From positions 1 to 64,000 of the forward strand of contig NZ_FNOU01000001.1 in assembly GCF_900107125.1 (NCBI RefSeq): a DNA stretch of 64,000 nt, written 5' to 3'. The translations under genes were made by a program, and so were the position numbers. Positions 1 through 8,263 of this stretch are shown piece after piece. Numbering within the stretch: the stretch's first letter is position 1; every line of letters starts with the position of its first letter. Below the pieces are notes generated by a model that had not been told where the DNA came from, did not search any database, and worked only from the letters and a program-made list of their open reading frames with translations. This DNA is from Eubacterium barkeri (GTDB lineage Bacteria; Bacillota; Clostridia; Eubacteriales; Eubacteriaceae).

Positions 1-1098
1 CCTCGCTCATTTGTAGAATACCTATGAGGAATTGAAACTAAGCATAGGATATCCAAATATACTATAGGAGGTATATTTGTAGAATACCTATGAGGAATTG
101 AAACTTATCTGCAGTCAAAAATGCAATGGACTGTTCAGCTATTTGTAGAATACCTATGAGGAATTGAAACAGCAGGCCATCCAGGCGGTGCGGGATGAGC
201 TGTCCGCATTTGTAGAATACCTATGAGGAATTGAAACTCTCACTGTACGGAATTGTGACTTTTATAATGTTACATTTGTAGAATACCTATGAGGAATTGA
301 AACCTGATAAATCGTACAGCTCTGCCGTCACCCGCTTGATTTGTAGAATACCTATGAGGAATTGAAACCGGCTGGAATTATACAGGCCTGGCTAAGCGAT
401 ATGGATTTGTAGAATACCTATGAGGAATTGAAACCACTCTCCTTGAGATACACTCGGCAAATCCATCTGGATTTGTAGAATACCTATGAGGAATTGAAAC
501 TTTTGACCAGGGCCTGGTCAGGTAGATCCTCAAGCTGATTTGTAGAATACCTATGAGGAATTGAAACTGGTTAATAATAAAGTAATGGGTGAGCTCATAC
601 ACGCATTTGTAGAATACCTATGAGGAATTGAAACTGCAAAATACACCACGCACTATAAAGAGGCGACTTCGAATTTGTAGAATACCTATGAGGAATTGAA
701 ACTGCAATCCATGGTAAGGATGGGGTCAGCGGTTCGAAATTTGTAGAATACTTATGAGGAATTGAAACTTCACGGATCCGAAGGAGCTGCGTCACCGTAT
801 GCAATTATTTGTAGAATACCTATGAGGAATTGAAACCCACTTCCATTTTTCCATGTGATACATAATGAACTTTATTTGTAGAATACCTATGAGGAATTGA
901 AACTACATCCCCCTTTTTATCCTGCCCTTTAATGCCGGATTTGTAGAATACCTATGAGGAATTGAAACCTTAGTTTCGTCATCAATGAACTGTTTGTTTT
1001 CCATTTGTAGAATACCTATGAGGAATTGAAAAAAATAGGGACATTCTCTTTCAATTCAGAAGACCATTATTTGCAGAATACTTATAAGAAGTAGTGCC
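1..1098 (+). CRISPR. CRISPR array, type I-B-like repeats, leader-distal end
   Basis: Sixteen 30-nt repeats start at 9, 75, 141, 208, 273, 339, 405, 471, 538, 605, 673, 739, 807, 874, 939 and 1003. They begin ATTTGTAGAATACC and end GAGGAATTGAAAC. Spacers are 34-38 nt. The repeat at 739 has one change (ACCTATG to ACTTATG), the one at 1003 ends in A instead of C, and a strongly decayed copy lies at 1069-1098. The 3' ATTGAAAC is the usual 5' handle of type I-B crRNAs, so the array is read on the plus strand. The decayed repeats at the right therefore mark the old, leader-distal end. Bases 1-8 are the end of a further spacer. No cas gene or leader is in the window, so the subtype is inferred from the repeat alone. 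Confidence 0.97.
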
Positions 1099-1384
1099 TA
1101 ACATTCCTGAATGACGTCACGGTGTAAGAATGGGATATCGTAATCTTTGCATGAAATGGGTCAATTGCCCACCAGCCGATAATGTACGTTTTTGAATCAA
1201 AATCTCATTGAGATAGTCACGGGAGATGTCTGTATCGTTACTTCTCTATTTAAGCGCATTGTCCATGAGACAGGGGGCATGCTAAACATCAGGGTTAAAA
1301 TCAAATATCTTCCACAACCCCTTTAAAGAGCAAGGGAAAACCCATGAAGTTTCTGTTAAAAAACACGCGTCCGTCACAGGAGTA
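1099..1384. other. Intergenic region after the CRISPR array, no gene assigned
   Basis: This stretch separates the decayed last repeat from the next promoter. I see no convincing gene. One minus-strand frame is open for roughly 40 codons near 1110-1240, but it has no start with a ribosome site and I recognise nothing in it. It may be degraded coding sequence. Confidence 0.4.
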
Positions 1385-1393
1385 TGCTATAAT
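1385..1393 (+). promoter_or_regulatory. Extended -10 promoter element
   Basis: TGCTATAAT is a consensus extended -10 (TGn plus TATAAT), 39 nt upstream of the next start codon. The -35 region is weak, which is typical of extended -10 promoters. Confidence 0.6.
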
Positions 1394-1431
1394 GGAAAAA
1401 AATCATAAAATTTAAGAGGAGTAACAAAAGC

Positions 1432-1812
1432 GTGAAGAAAAAGGAACTAATCATTGCCGCCATTGTCCTGGTTGTAGTTTGCGTTGGTGGGGCATTTGGC
1501 TTTACAGCGCTGGGGAATAGCTTAAAGGGGGGAGATTCCGGATCTGCAGTCAGTATTGTGGGTCAGTGGACGGAAGACTCCACCGGTGTTGCCGTTACCT
1601 TTACGTCTGATGGTGTTTTTAAGATTATGGAGGGGGATGCAGCAACCTACACCCTGGATAAGGAAAACAGCACCATTACCCTAAAATATGCCCAGGCCTA
1701 TGGCGGTCAGGAAACAACCATGACCTATGTGGTGACAGAGGCCAAGCTGACACTGACCAATGGCGTGACTGGTGAGGTACAGACTTATACCCGCCAAGGG
1801 GAGAATCGTTAA
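1432..1812 (+). CDS. Small membrane-anchored or secreted protein, DUF5640/lipocalin-like
   Basis: A 126-residue protein starting at GTG after an AAGAGGAG ribosome site. Residues 1-30 are two to three lysines followed by one hydrophobic segment (signal anchor or uncleaved signal peptide). The rest is a compact beta-rich domain with the pattern IVGQWTED...VTFTSDGVFKI...YTLD...ITLKY...LTLTNG, as in DUF5640 and related lipocalin-like extracellular domains of Clostridia. No lipobox cysteine is visible. It appears monocistronic behind an extended -10 promoter. Function unknown; the family match is by eye. Confidence 0.7.
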   Translation: MKKKELIIAAIVLVVVCVGGAFGFTALGNSLKGGDSGSAVSIVGQWTEDSTGVAVTFTSDGVFKIMEGDAATYTLDKENSTITLKYAQAYGGQETTMTYVVTEAKLTLTNGVTGEVQTYTRQGENR

Positions 1813-1859
1813 CCACGGTGTTGGGTTGAAAAATCCCCTATAAAGTAAAAATAATTCCC

Positions 1860-1908
1860 TTTAACCCGTTACATGAGGGTGCTATACTGAATAAGGACAA
1901 CTTTGTCC
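1860..1908 (+). promoter_or_regulatory. Promoter with short dyad upstream of the mtnK-like gene
   Basis: TTTAAC (1860-1865) and TATACT (1883-1888) are spaced 17 bp apart. Just downstream, GGACAA-ct-TTGTCC (1895-1908) is a perfect short dyad overlapping the expected start of transcription, which could be an operator. Confidence 0.45.
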
Positions 1909-1923
1909 ACCGAGAGGTGAATG

Positions 1924-3195
1924 ATGTTTAAGGACTTAAATAAAGAAAGCGTCATCGTGTATATCAAAACCCAAACCACCTTATTTCCGGAACAGGCGGA
2001 ATTAAAGGTGTATGAAATTGGTGAAGGTGAAGAGGATGGCGACGGCTTCATAAATTTTTTATACCGGGTGTGGGAAACCGGGGGACGTTCGGTCATCGTT
2101 AAGCAGGCCAAGACCTACTACAAGGCCTTTGGTGAGGGGGAAGGTCCCTTCGTGCCGGACCGTAATGCCCTGGAGGCGGATATTCTGCGGCTAAAATATG
2201 CCATTACACCAGAGTACATCCCCCAGATTTATTATATTGATCTGGTGAACCATATCTATATTTGTGAGGATTGCGGACATCTGAATATTCTGCGCTTTGA
2301 ACTGATGAAGGGGAAATCCTTCCCGGGATTGGCGGAGCACATTGGGGCCTTTATCGCCCGGAATAATTTTTATACATCGGAAATTTATCTGGACCCCCAG
2401 ACCCATAAGGAGCTGGAGGCCAAATTCATCAATCCCCATATGCGCAAGATTTTCGAGACTGGCTTATTTTTAAAGGACGAAAGCGCCTTTGAGAATCGGG
2501 ACCCTCATCACAATCCCGATGCTGACCCCATTCGCCTGGCCATGGGGGATGCCCCCTGGGAAAGCATGGCCTTTCGAACGGAGATGCTGAAACTACGTCA
2601 TATCCATATGAAGAAAAGTGAGTGTCTGGTCCACGGTGATCTCCATACCTCCAATATTATGGTGGGTGGCGATGAGATGAAGGTTATCGATATGGAGTAC
2701 ACCTATATGGGGCCATTATCTGCGGATATGGGATATCTCATGGGGAGTATATTGTACGAATATATCCGCTGGTTCTATATGCCCGATGGGCCTGGGGCCC
2801 AGTGTGAGGCCATGCGGGAATACGTCCTTAAGCTGATGCGGGGAATTCTGAATACCTATGTTGAGGTTTATACGGCCTGCTGGGATGCCGACGCCCGGGT
2901 AACCTACAAGGGCTACGATGATTATCGGGAATTTGTCCTGGCCAATTGGTTCCACGAAATGGTTGGCTTTACCGGCTGTCAGATTATCAGCCGTGTGGGA
3001 GGACTGGTGCCTCTGCCGGATTTTGATACCATTGCGGACAAACAGGATCAGTATGAAGCCTGTCGCATCGCTTTGATTTTGGCCAATTATTTTATTATGA
3101 ATCGGGAAGAAGTGGCCGATATCGATGACTTTATGGCGCGTATCGTTAAAATGACAAAGCAGTCCCGGGCAGTCTTTCAGGCTGCACGGTCTTAA
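1924..3195 (+). CDS. mtnK: S-methyl-5-thioribose kinase-like phosphotransferase
   Basis: A 423-residue protein of the methylthioribose kinase/APH fold. It phosphorylates sugar 1-OH groups; MtnK acts in methionine salvage from methylthioadenosine. Visible motifs: N-terminal nucleotide-binding part with VIVKQAK (the ATP-contacting lysine), catalytic loop HGDLHTSNIM near residue 240, and the metal-binding VIDMEYTYMGPLSADMG replacing the kinase DFG. The C-terminal helical part (HEMVGFTGCQIISR) also resembles MtnK. The glycine-rich loop carries a short acidic insertion (GEGEEDGDG). ATG 1924 has better spacing to AGAGGTGA than ATG 1921. No other salvage gene (mtnA and so on) is adjacent, so the exact sugar substrate is uncertain. 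Confidence 0.75.
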   Translation: MFKDLNKESVIVYIKTQTTLFPEQAELKVYEIGEGEEDGDGFINFLYRVWETGGRSVIVKQAKTYYKAFGEGEGPFVPDRNALEADILRLKYAITPEYIPQIYYIDLVNHIYICEDCGHLNILRFELMKGKSFPGLAEHIGAFIARNNFYTSEIYLDPQTHKELEAKFINPHMRKIFETGLFLKDESAFENRDPHHNPDADPIRLAMGDAPWESMAFRTEMLKLRHIHMKKSECLVHGDLHTSNIMVGGDEMKVIDMEYTYMGPLSADMGYLMGSILYEYIRWFYMPDGPGAQCEAMREYVLKLMRGILNTYVEVYTACWDADARVTYKGYDDYREFVLANWFHEMVGFTGCQIISRVGGLVPLPDFDTIADKQDQYEACRIALILANYFIMNREEVADIDDFMARIVKMTKQSRAVFQAARS

Positions 3196-3300
3196 CTTGG
3201 AGTATAAGAGAATGGGAATCGTGGATTCCCTTTTTTTGTGCAAGGAGATTCCATTTGAAGCAGACCGGGGGAATTGCGGCTGCGGGAGGAGGAAGTGGTG

Positions 3301-3936
3301 ATGATCGAAATGGAAGGTGTGGGATTTAGAGGAATTGTTGAGTATCCCCTGATCCAAATTCCAAAGGGGAGGGCAACCTTTATCCTGGGAGAAAGCGGCA
3401 GCGGTAAGAGCACGCTTCTGCGGCTCATCAATGGAACAGCCCGGCCGACAAAGGGGGTCATTCGCCTGGATGGGGCTGACATCGCCCAGATGGATGGGGT
3501 GGCGCTGCGTCGCCGGGTACTGTTGGTGGACCAAACACCCTATCTCTTTGGCGGAAGCATTGCAGAAAATGTGGCGGCCTATTATAATTATCGTGGCCTA
3601 CAGCCACCATCGCCGGAGACGATGGCGAGGTACTTGGCCCTGTGTCAGGCTCCCTACACCCTGGATCGGGATACGGGGCCTCTGTCCGGAGGAGAACGGC
3701 ATCGGGTATTTCTGGCCATTTTTCTATCCTTTGAGCCGGAAATTTTGATGCTGGATGAACCGACTGCCGCTTTGGATGAAGGGACCGCTATGGCCTTGAT
3801 GGATGCCATCACCACCCACCTTCGGGAACGGGGGACGACCCTTTTGGTGGTCAGCCATAACCGAAAAGTGGCGGAGGCCTACGCCGATGGGTGCATTACC
3901 CTGGAGAAGAAATTGGGGGGACACCATGGGAAATAG
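3301..3936 (+). CDS. fetA: ABC transporter ATP-binding protein, FetA/YbbL type
   Basis: About 211 residues. Walker A is GESGSGKS, the signature LSGGERHRV and Walker B ILMLDEPT; the H-loop is in LLVVSHN. It is a short single-domain ATPase as expected for FetA, which with FetB forms an exporter linked to iron homeostasis in E. coli. The start ATG follows GGGAGGAGG; a GTG one codon earlier is possible. It overlaps fetB by 11 bp, so the two are translated together. The metal or ion substrate in this organism is not known. It ends in TAG. Confidence 0.82.
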   Translation: MIEMEGVGFRGIVEYPLIQIPKGRATFILGESGSGKSTLLRLINGTARPTKGVIRLDGADIAQMDGVALRRRVLLVDQTPYLFGGSIAENVAAYYNYRGLQPPSPETMARYLALCQAPYTLDRDTGPLSGGERHRVFLAIFLSFEPEILMLDEPTAALDEGTAMALMDAITTHLRERGTTLLVVSHNRKVAEAYADGCITLEKKLGGHHGK

Positions 3937-4708
3937 TGGTATCGTTCAGATTAATATCCTCCAATTTTTGCTGATTTATCTGCTCCTTCTTGTTGTCCTG
4001 GCGGTGATGAAGGGCAGTCACATCGACCAGACGAAGCTGCTTTTAATCGGAAGTATGCGAATGACGGTCCAATTGGTGCTGGCGGGGCTGATTCTAACCT
4101 ATGTGCTTAAAAATCCCCATCCCCTGTTTACCGTGGCTTATATTCTGGCCATGATTATTTTTGCAACCCTTCGGGTTTATAAAAAGTGCCCCGTCCTCAA
4201 CCGGGCGTTTAAGGGAATTATTTTATTGTCCATGGCCGTATCGGGAATTTCGGTTCTGGCCTTTTTTCTCTGCGGCGTGATTGGGGAGAATTTCTTTAAT
4301 CCCCAATATGCCATTCCCATCTCGGGTATGCTTTTTGGCAACGCCATGACAGGGATGAATTTAGGGCTCAAGGCTTTTTTTGATGGCTTAGCAGATAATG
4401 CGCTGAGAATCCGCGTCTTAACCAATCTAGGGGTGGCCCCGAAAAAAATAGTGATGCCCTTTGTGAATAATGCCTTGGAAACGGCCCTGCTGCCGACCCT
4501 GAACAATATGGTGGGGATGGGGATTATCTCTTTGCCTGGAATGATGACAGGCCAAATTCTTTCCGGAACCTTGCCGACCACGGCAATCCTCTATCAGATT
4601 GCGGTAATCATTGCCATCTGCACGGTGGTGTGTTTGTCGGTGTTTGGGGCATTGTATTGGGGGAGCCGGACGTTGTGGGATGATAAAGGGTGTATCTCGG
4701 TTCCCTGA
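3926..4708 (+). CDS. fetB: FetB/YbbM-type ABC transporter permease
   Basis: A 260-residue polytopic membrane protein with about six or seven hydrophobic segments and the family-typical stretches SMRMTVQLVLAG, GMLFGNAMTG and LPGMMTGQIL. The ATG at this position has the ribosome site GGGGGG just upstream inside fetA. Earlier in-frame starts would lie deep inside the ATPase gene and are not credible. It pairs with the preceding ATPase as an iron-homeostasis exporter of the FetAB family. Orthologues of YbbM were long annotated as hypothetical permeases. Confidence 0.82.
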   Translation: MGNSGIVQINILQFLLIYLLLLVVLAVMKGSHIDQTKLLLIGSMRMTVQLVLAGLILTYVLKNPHPLFTVAYILAMIIFATLRVYKKCPVLNRAFKGIILLSMAVSGISVLAFFLCGVIGENFFNPQYAIPISGMLFGNAMTGMNLGLKAFFDGLADNALRIRVLTNLGVAPKKIVMPFVNNALETALLPTLNNMVGMGIISLPGMMTGQILSGTLPTTAILYQIAVIIAICTVVCLSVFGALYWGSRTLWDDKGCISVP

Positions 4709-4735
4709 AAGTAAATCAGAGTATCGGGATGCTTG

Positions 4736-6079
4736 TTACTGTACGATTTCGCGCAGATGATGTACCGATCTATTCCAGATGATGATAGCGGCGATAAAAG
4801 TGAGGGCACCAGATAAGGTGGCGGCAAAAAACACGCCGTAAACACCCATAAACAAGGTGAGCAGCACCAGACAAATCAGAGGGAATACCATTGCCCGAAA
4901 TGCCATAATCAACATTGATTCTTTTGGCTTATCCATTGCGGTTAAAAATGCACTTGTTACCATATTATACCATGTGAATAGATAAGATGGCGCAAAGAGT
5001 ATTAAAGCCGCAATTGTCATGTTGGTCACTTCTTGATCGTTACTCTTTGAAAAGATACTGGCTAAAACATCTGGAAATACGAGGATTCCAACCATGCATG
5101 TCAGAGATACGACGGCTGTTGTAATGCTCGAAATCTTGAAAAATGAGAACGTTCGCTTAATTTCTTTGGCTCCCAAATTGTAGCTGACCGCAGACTGTAT
5201 TGCATCCAGAATACCGTATAAAATACCAACAAGCAGCGTATCGATATACATGACAATGCCATAACTTGCCACCGCAATTACCCCGCCAAGTGTCAGTAGA
5301 AAACCGTTGATTACCGTAGCAATAAAAGAGCCGGCAATTCCACTGAAAAACTCCGAGCTGCCATTATATAAAATTCCCCAAACTTCTTTTGCGGATATTT
5401 GCGGTTTAGCAAAATGAAGGGTCATTCTCTTGGTGAAAAACGGTGTAAAAGAAAATGCCGAACCAATCATCATACTGATGACGGTGGAAATTGCTGAAAA
5501 CTCAATCCCTAAGCCAAGATGCACAATAAAAAACCAGTCAAGGGCAATATTCATGACCGAAACAATCACATTAACGCACATACTGTATTTTGCTTTGCCA
5601 CAGACGCGAAGAAAATTATCCATGGCAAACAGGGGCATGATAAACGGTAGCCCATAAACAAAGAAACGTGTATAGTCGTAGGTAAGCGTTCCAAGTGTGG
5701 CATCTTTAATGACGGTGTAAAGCAGTGGTTTTAGAAAAATTACACCAAGCAGTGTAAACGTAAGCCCTGTGCCGACCACCATCAGTACACTGGCGGAAAA
5801 TAGGTGCTTTGCCTTTTCGATGTTTCCTTCCCCCAAGGCAGTGGACACCTTGACCGATGAACCGACTGCAATCATGTTAGGAAGTGCAAGCACAATTGTC
5901 ATCATCGGCATAATAAGATTGACCGCAGCCAATGCCTGTGCGCCGATAAAACGGCCAACAAAAATACCGTCTGCCATCATATAGAGAGAGGAAAAGACCA
6001 TGCTCAGAATGCTTGGAATGGTTAATTGGAAAAATATTTTCTTAATGGGAAGTATTGCAAATTGATTCTCGGTCATCAC
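4736..6079 (-). CDS. MATE family multidrug/cation antiporter
   Basis: A 447-residue integral membrane protein with the two homologous six-helix halves of the MATE family (NorM/DinF/MepA-like). The N-terminal PSILSMVFSSLYMMADGIFVG is the typical first-helix sequence in which an acidic residue sits in the ion path. It would use Na+ or H+ influx to expel drugs or toxic metabolites. The start GTG 6079 is directly followed by ATG 6076, and either may be used; the GTG abuts the stop codon of the TetR gene upstream. It forms a two-gene operon with that regulator, which implies drug-inducible efflux. The gene converges with fetB. Confidence 0.9.
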   Translation of the reverse strand: MMTENQFAILPIKKIFFQLTIPSILSMVFSSLYMMADGIFVGRFIGAQALAAVNLIMPMMTIVLALPNMIAVGSSVKVSTALGEGNIEKAKHLFSASVLMVVGTGLTFTLLGVIFLKPLLYTVIKDATLGTLTYDYTRFFVYGLPFIMPLFAMDNFLRVCGKAKYSMCVNVIVSVMNIALDWFFIVHLGLGIEFSAISTVISMMIGSAFSFTPFFTKRMTLHFAKPQISAKEVWGILYNGSSEFFSGIAGSFIATVINGFLLTLGGVIAVASYGIVMYIDTLLVGILYGILDAIQSAVSYNLGAKEIKRTFSFFKISSITTAVVSLTCMVGILVFPDVLASIFSKSNDQEVTNMTIAALILFAPSYLFTWYNMVTSAFLTAMDKPKESMLIMAFRAMVFPLICLVLLTLFMGVYGVFFAATLSGALTFIAAIIIWNRSVHHLREIVQ

Positions 6080-6673
6080 TCACTGTGAATCCTTTCGTGT
6101 AAATAACTTTGAAATTGCCTCGTGCCATACGGCCTTTGGCTCAATAGGGAGGTCATATAAAATGGCAGAATCAATGCCCACCAGCACCATATACAAAAGC
6201 TGCGCATTAACGGATACGTTGAAATCCTGTGGGAAAGCGCCGATTGCAATGCCGTTGGTTATACAGTCCCCCAAAAACTCGTTGAGCCGCTCGCTTGCGG
6301 CATCAACCATTTCTTTAAGGGCTGAAATTCTTGTGGTCTGCAAATCAATTTCCGCATACACCTTGCGAAGATCCGGATTATCAAAATAAGAGTCGATCAG
6401 CGCGTCGCCAAAAACCAGAAATTCTTTTTCAAAGGTTTGGACGTCAATGTTTGCCTGTAAGAGTAGCGGGTTTTGCAGATAATCATCTTCATAAAGCTCC
6501 GATACAAGCTTCAAAAAAATTTCCTCTTTGGATTTGAAGTAGTAATAGATGGATGCTTTTTTGATGCCAATGGCATCTGCAATCTGTCCAATGGAGGTTT
6601 TATCATAACCACGCTGTGCCACTAAAGTACACATGGTATCTATGATTTGTTTCTTTGTAGCGTTATCGTTCAT
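6080..6673 (-). CDS. TetR family regulator of the MATE efflux operon
   Basis: A 197-residue regulator. The N-terminal helix-turn-helix reads GYDKTSIGQIADAIGIKKASIYYYF, followed in order by KSKEEIF, as in classic TetR proteins. The C-terminal ligand domain is not recognisable to subfamily. I start it at the ATG preceded by AAAGGAGA; a longer reading back to 6799 would run through the promoter and operator. It is the first gene of the operon with the MATE transporter, and a perfect dyad lies in its promoter, so autorepression relieved by an efflux substrate is the likely logic. Confidence 0.9.
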   Translation of the reverse strand: MNDNATKKQIIDTMCTLVAQRGYDKTSIGQIADAIGIKKASIYYYFKSKEEIFLKLVSELYEDDYLQNPLLLQANIDVQTFEKEFLVFGDALIDSYFDNPDLRKVYAEIDLQTTRISALKEMVDAASERLNEFLGDCITNGIAIGAFPQDFNVSVNAQLLYMVLVGIDSAILYDLPIEPKAVWHEAISKLFTRKDSQ

Positions 6674-6698
6674 AGCACATTTCTCCTTTAATGTTGAC

Positions 6699-6744
6699 CT
6701 ACCTATCGTTAGGTAGATTATAGCATGTAAAAGAATTAAGTCAA
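6699..6744 (-). promoter_or_regulatory. Promoter and TetR operator of the tetR-MATE operon
   Basis: On the minus strand TTGACT (6739-6744), 16 bp, TATAAT (6717-6722), then directly downstream a perfect dyad CTACCTA-tcgt-TAGGTAG (6699-6716). A dyad at the transcription start blocks polymerase when a TetR dimer binds. A half-copy, ACCTACC, sits near 6746-6752. Confidence 0.8.
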
Positions 6745-6803
6745 CACCTACCGAGATAAAAGAAAATGATGCCACAGACCAGGTGGAGCTTAATACCAAA
6801 ATA

Positions 6804-6812
6804 TGCTATAAT
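6804..6812 (+). promoter_or_regulatory. Extended -10 promoter element
   Basis: TGCTATAAT lies 50 nt upstream of the next start codon and is identical to the element at 1385. Confidence 0.55.
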
Positions 6813-6862
6813 AAAGATAAGATTTCACAGGGAAGGAAAGGGGTACAGCCCCGGGTGAAGCG

Positions 6863-7417
6863 ATGTCCCAGATTACAAAGAAAGCCATGGCCACCGCTCT
6901 AAAGGAGCTTTTATCAGAAAAACCCCTGGATAAAATCACGGTAGTGGATTTGGCAGAGCGCTGCGGAGTTAACCGGAAAACCTTCTATTATCATTTTAAA
7001 GATATTTACGATCTTATCGACTGGATTTTTCTGGGGGAGGTTCAGGAAGCCTTAGACGGCAAGCGTTCCTATGAAACCTGGCGCCAGGGAGCCCTCCAGG
7101 TGTTAAAATATGCGGCGGAAAATCGACAGCTGGTGATTAACGCTTACCATTCCATCAATCGTGATCAGCTCATTGATTATTTGTATAAGCTGAATTATAA
7201 GCTGGTCATGGGGGTGGTTGAGGAACAATCCGCCGGGCGAAATATTCCCCGGGAGGACCAGGAGTTCGTTGCAGATTTCTACAAGTTTGCCTTCGTCGGC
7301 CTGATTCTGGACTGGATTAAAACCGGGATGCAGGCGGACCCGGAAAAAATCATTGACAAGCTGTGGATAACCATCCATGGAAATATCGCCCGGGCCTTAG
7401 ATGGTTTTGAGCGATGA
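6863..7417 (+). CDS. TetR/AcrR-type regulator with DhaS-like C-terminal domain
   Basis: A 184-residue protein. Residues 1-50 are a TetR helix-turn-helix (PLDKITVVDLAERCGVNRKT, then FYYHFKDIYDLIDWIF). The remainder matches the TetR_C_8/DhaS-type C-terminal domain by pattern. Such proteins include the activator DhaS and many uncharacterised regulators of Bacillota. The gene is monocistronic and ends at an intrinsic terminator. It is divergent from the MATE operon, but its target is not evident. Confidence 0.82.
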   Translation: MSQITKKAMATALKELLSEKPLDKITVVDLAERCGVNRKTFYYHFKDIYDLIDWIFLGEVQEALDGKRSYETWRQGALQVLKYAAENRQLVINAYHSINRDQLIDYLYKLNYKLVMGVVEEQSAGRNIPREDQEFVADFYKFAFVGLILDWIKTGMQADPEKIIDKLWITIHGNIARALDGFER

Positions 7418-7430
7418 AGCCTGAGTATCA

Positions 7431-7462
7431 AACGATAGCATTGAGATGCTGTCGTTTTTTTT
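7431..7462 (+). terminator. Intrinsic terminator
   Basis: AACGATAGCAT-tgag-ATGCTGTCGTT (one G-T pair) is followed by a run of eight T. It ends the preceding regulator gene. Confidence 0.88.
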
Positions 7463-7588
7463 GTATACAATTACCCAGTTTAACGCATATGGGGTAAAAC
7501 GTTACAGTTGGAAACCTTTGTCCGTGGCAGAACCAGCCTGGGGGGTGTATTATTTCGTTAAAGAATAAACAATATCGAGGTGAGGGAT

Positions 7589-8263
7589 ATGGATGCATTT
7601 CGCGTGATCGAAGTCAAACGCAGTGTCTTTGATAACAATGACAAGCAGGCAGAGGCACTGCGACAGGATTTAAAGGATCGGGGGATCTTTTTGCTCAATC
7701 TGATGTCTTCCCCAGGGTCGGGAAAGACCACGACCCTGGGGGGGACGGTGAAGGCTCTGAAGGGGGATTTATCCCTGGGGATCATGGAGGCGGATATCGA
7801 TTCTGATGTGGACGCCCGAACCATGGAGGCGATGGGGGTCAAGGTGGTCCAGCTCCACACCGGTGGGATGTGCCATCTGGATGCGGATATGACAAAGCAG
7901 GGTTTACAGGCTCTGGAGAGCGATGGCCTGGATTTGGTGGTCCTGGAAAATGTGGGGAACTTGGTATGCCCCGCGGAGTTTGACACCGGAGCGGTAAAGA
8001 ATGTCATGATTCTCTCGGTGCCAGAGGGAGATGATAAACCCCTAAAGTATCCTTTGATGTTTTCTGTCTGCGATGTGGTGTTGATTAATAAAATGGATGT
8101 ACTGCCCTACTTCGATTTTGATATGGAAGCCTGCACGGCAGCCATCAGAGAACGTAATCCCAGGGCAGTCATTATCCCCATCAGTGCAAAGACCGGGGAG
8201 GGGATGGATGTGTGGACCAATTGGTTAAGAGAGGAGTGTCAAAAATGGCAAAATCAGAATTGA
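7589..8263 (+). CDS. hypB: HypB, GTPase of nickel insertion
   Basis: A 224-residue SIMIBI-class GTPase that delivers nickel to metalloenzymes together with HypA. The P-loop SSPGSGKTTT is at residues 41-50. Then follow MEADIDSDVD, HTGGMCHLD (the metal-site Cys/His typical of HypB), ENVGNLVCPAEFD and NKMD. No N-terminal histidine-rich nickel store is present. I chose the ATG preceded by GAGGTGAGG; a GTG three codons earlier overlaps that ribosome site. It overlaps the next gene by 19 bp. hypA follows two genes on, but no hypC-F or NiFe hydrogenase is in the window, so the client could be another nickel enzyme such as CO dehydrogenase. Confidence 0.93.
   Translation: MDAFRVIEVKRSVFDNNDKQAEALRQDLKDRGIFLLNLMSSPGSGKTTTLGGTVKALKGDLSLGIMEADIDSDVDARTMEAMGVKVVQLHTGGMCHLDADMTKQGLQALESDGLDLVVLENVGNLVCPAEFDTGAVKNVMILSVPEGDDKPLKYPLMFSVCDVVLINKMDVLPYFDFDMEACTAAIRERNPRAVIIPISAKTGEGMDVWTNWLREECQKWQNQN

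Noticed and set aside
378-804. Minus-strand open frames within the CRISPR array
   Set aside because: They are repeats of the same translated repeat unit (VSIPHRYSTN) and have no independent coding signal.
2716-3534. 272-codon minus-strand open frame opposite mtnK and fetA
   Set aside because: It spans two convincing genes on the other strand, has no ribosome site and no recognisable domain.
7463-7588. Nickel or cobalt riboswitch upstream of hypB
   Set aside because: I looked for conserved junction sequences and found none; only 126 nt with no clear fold.
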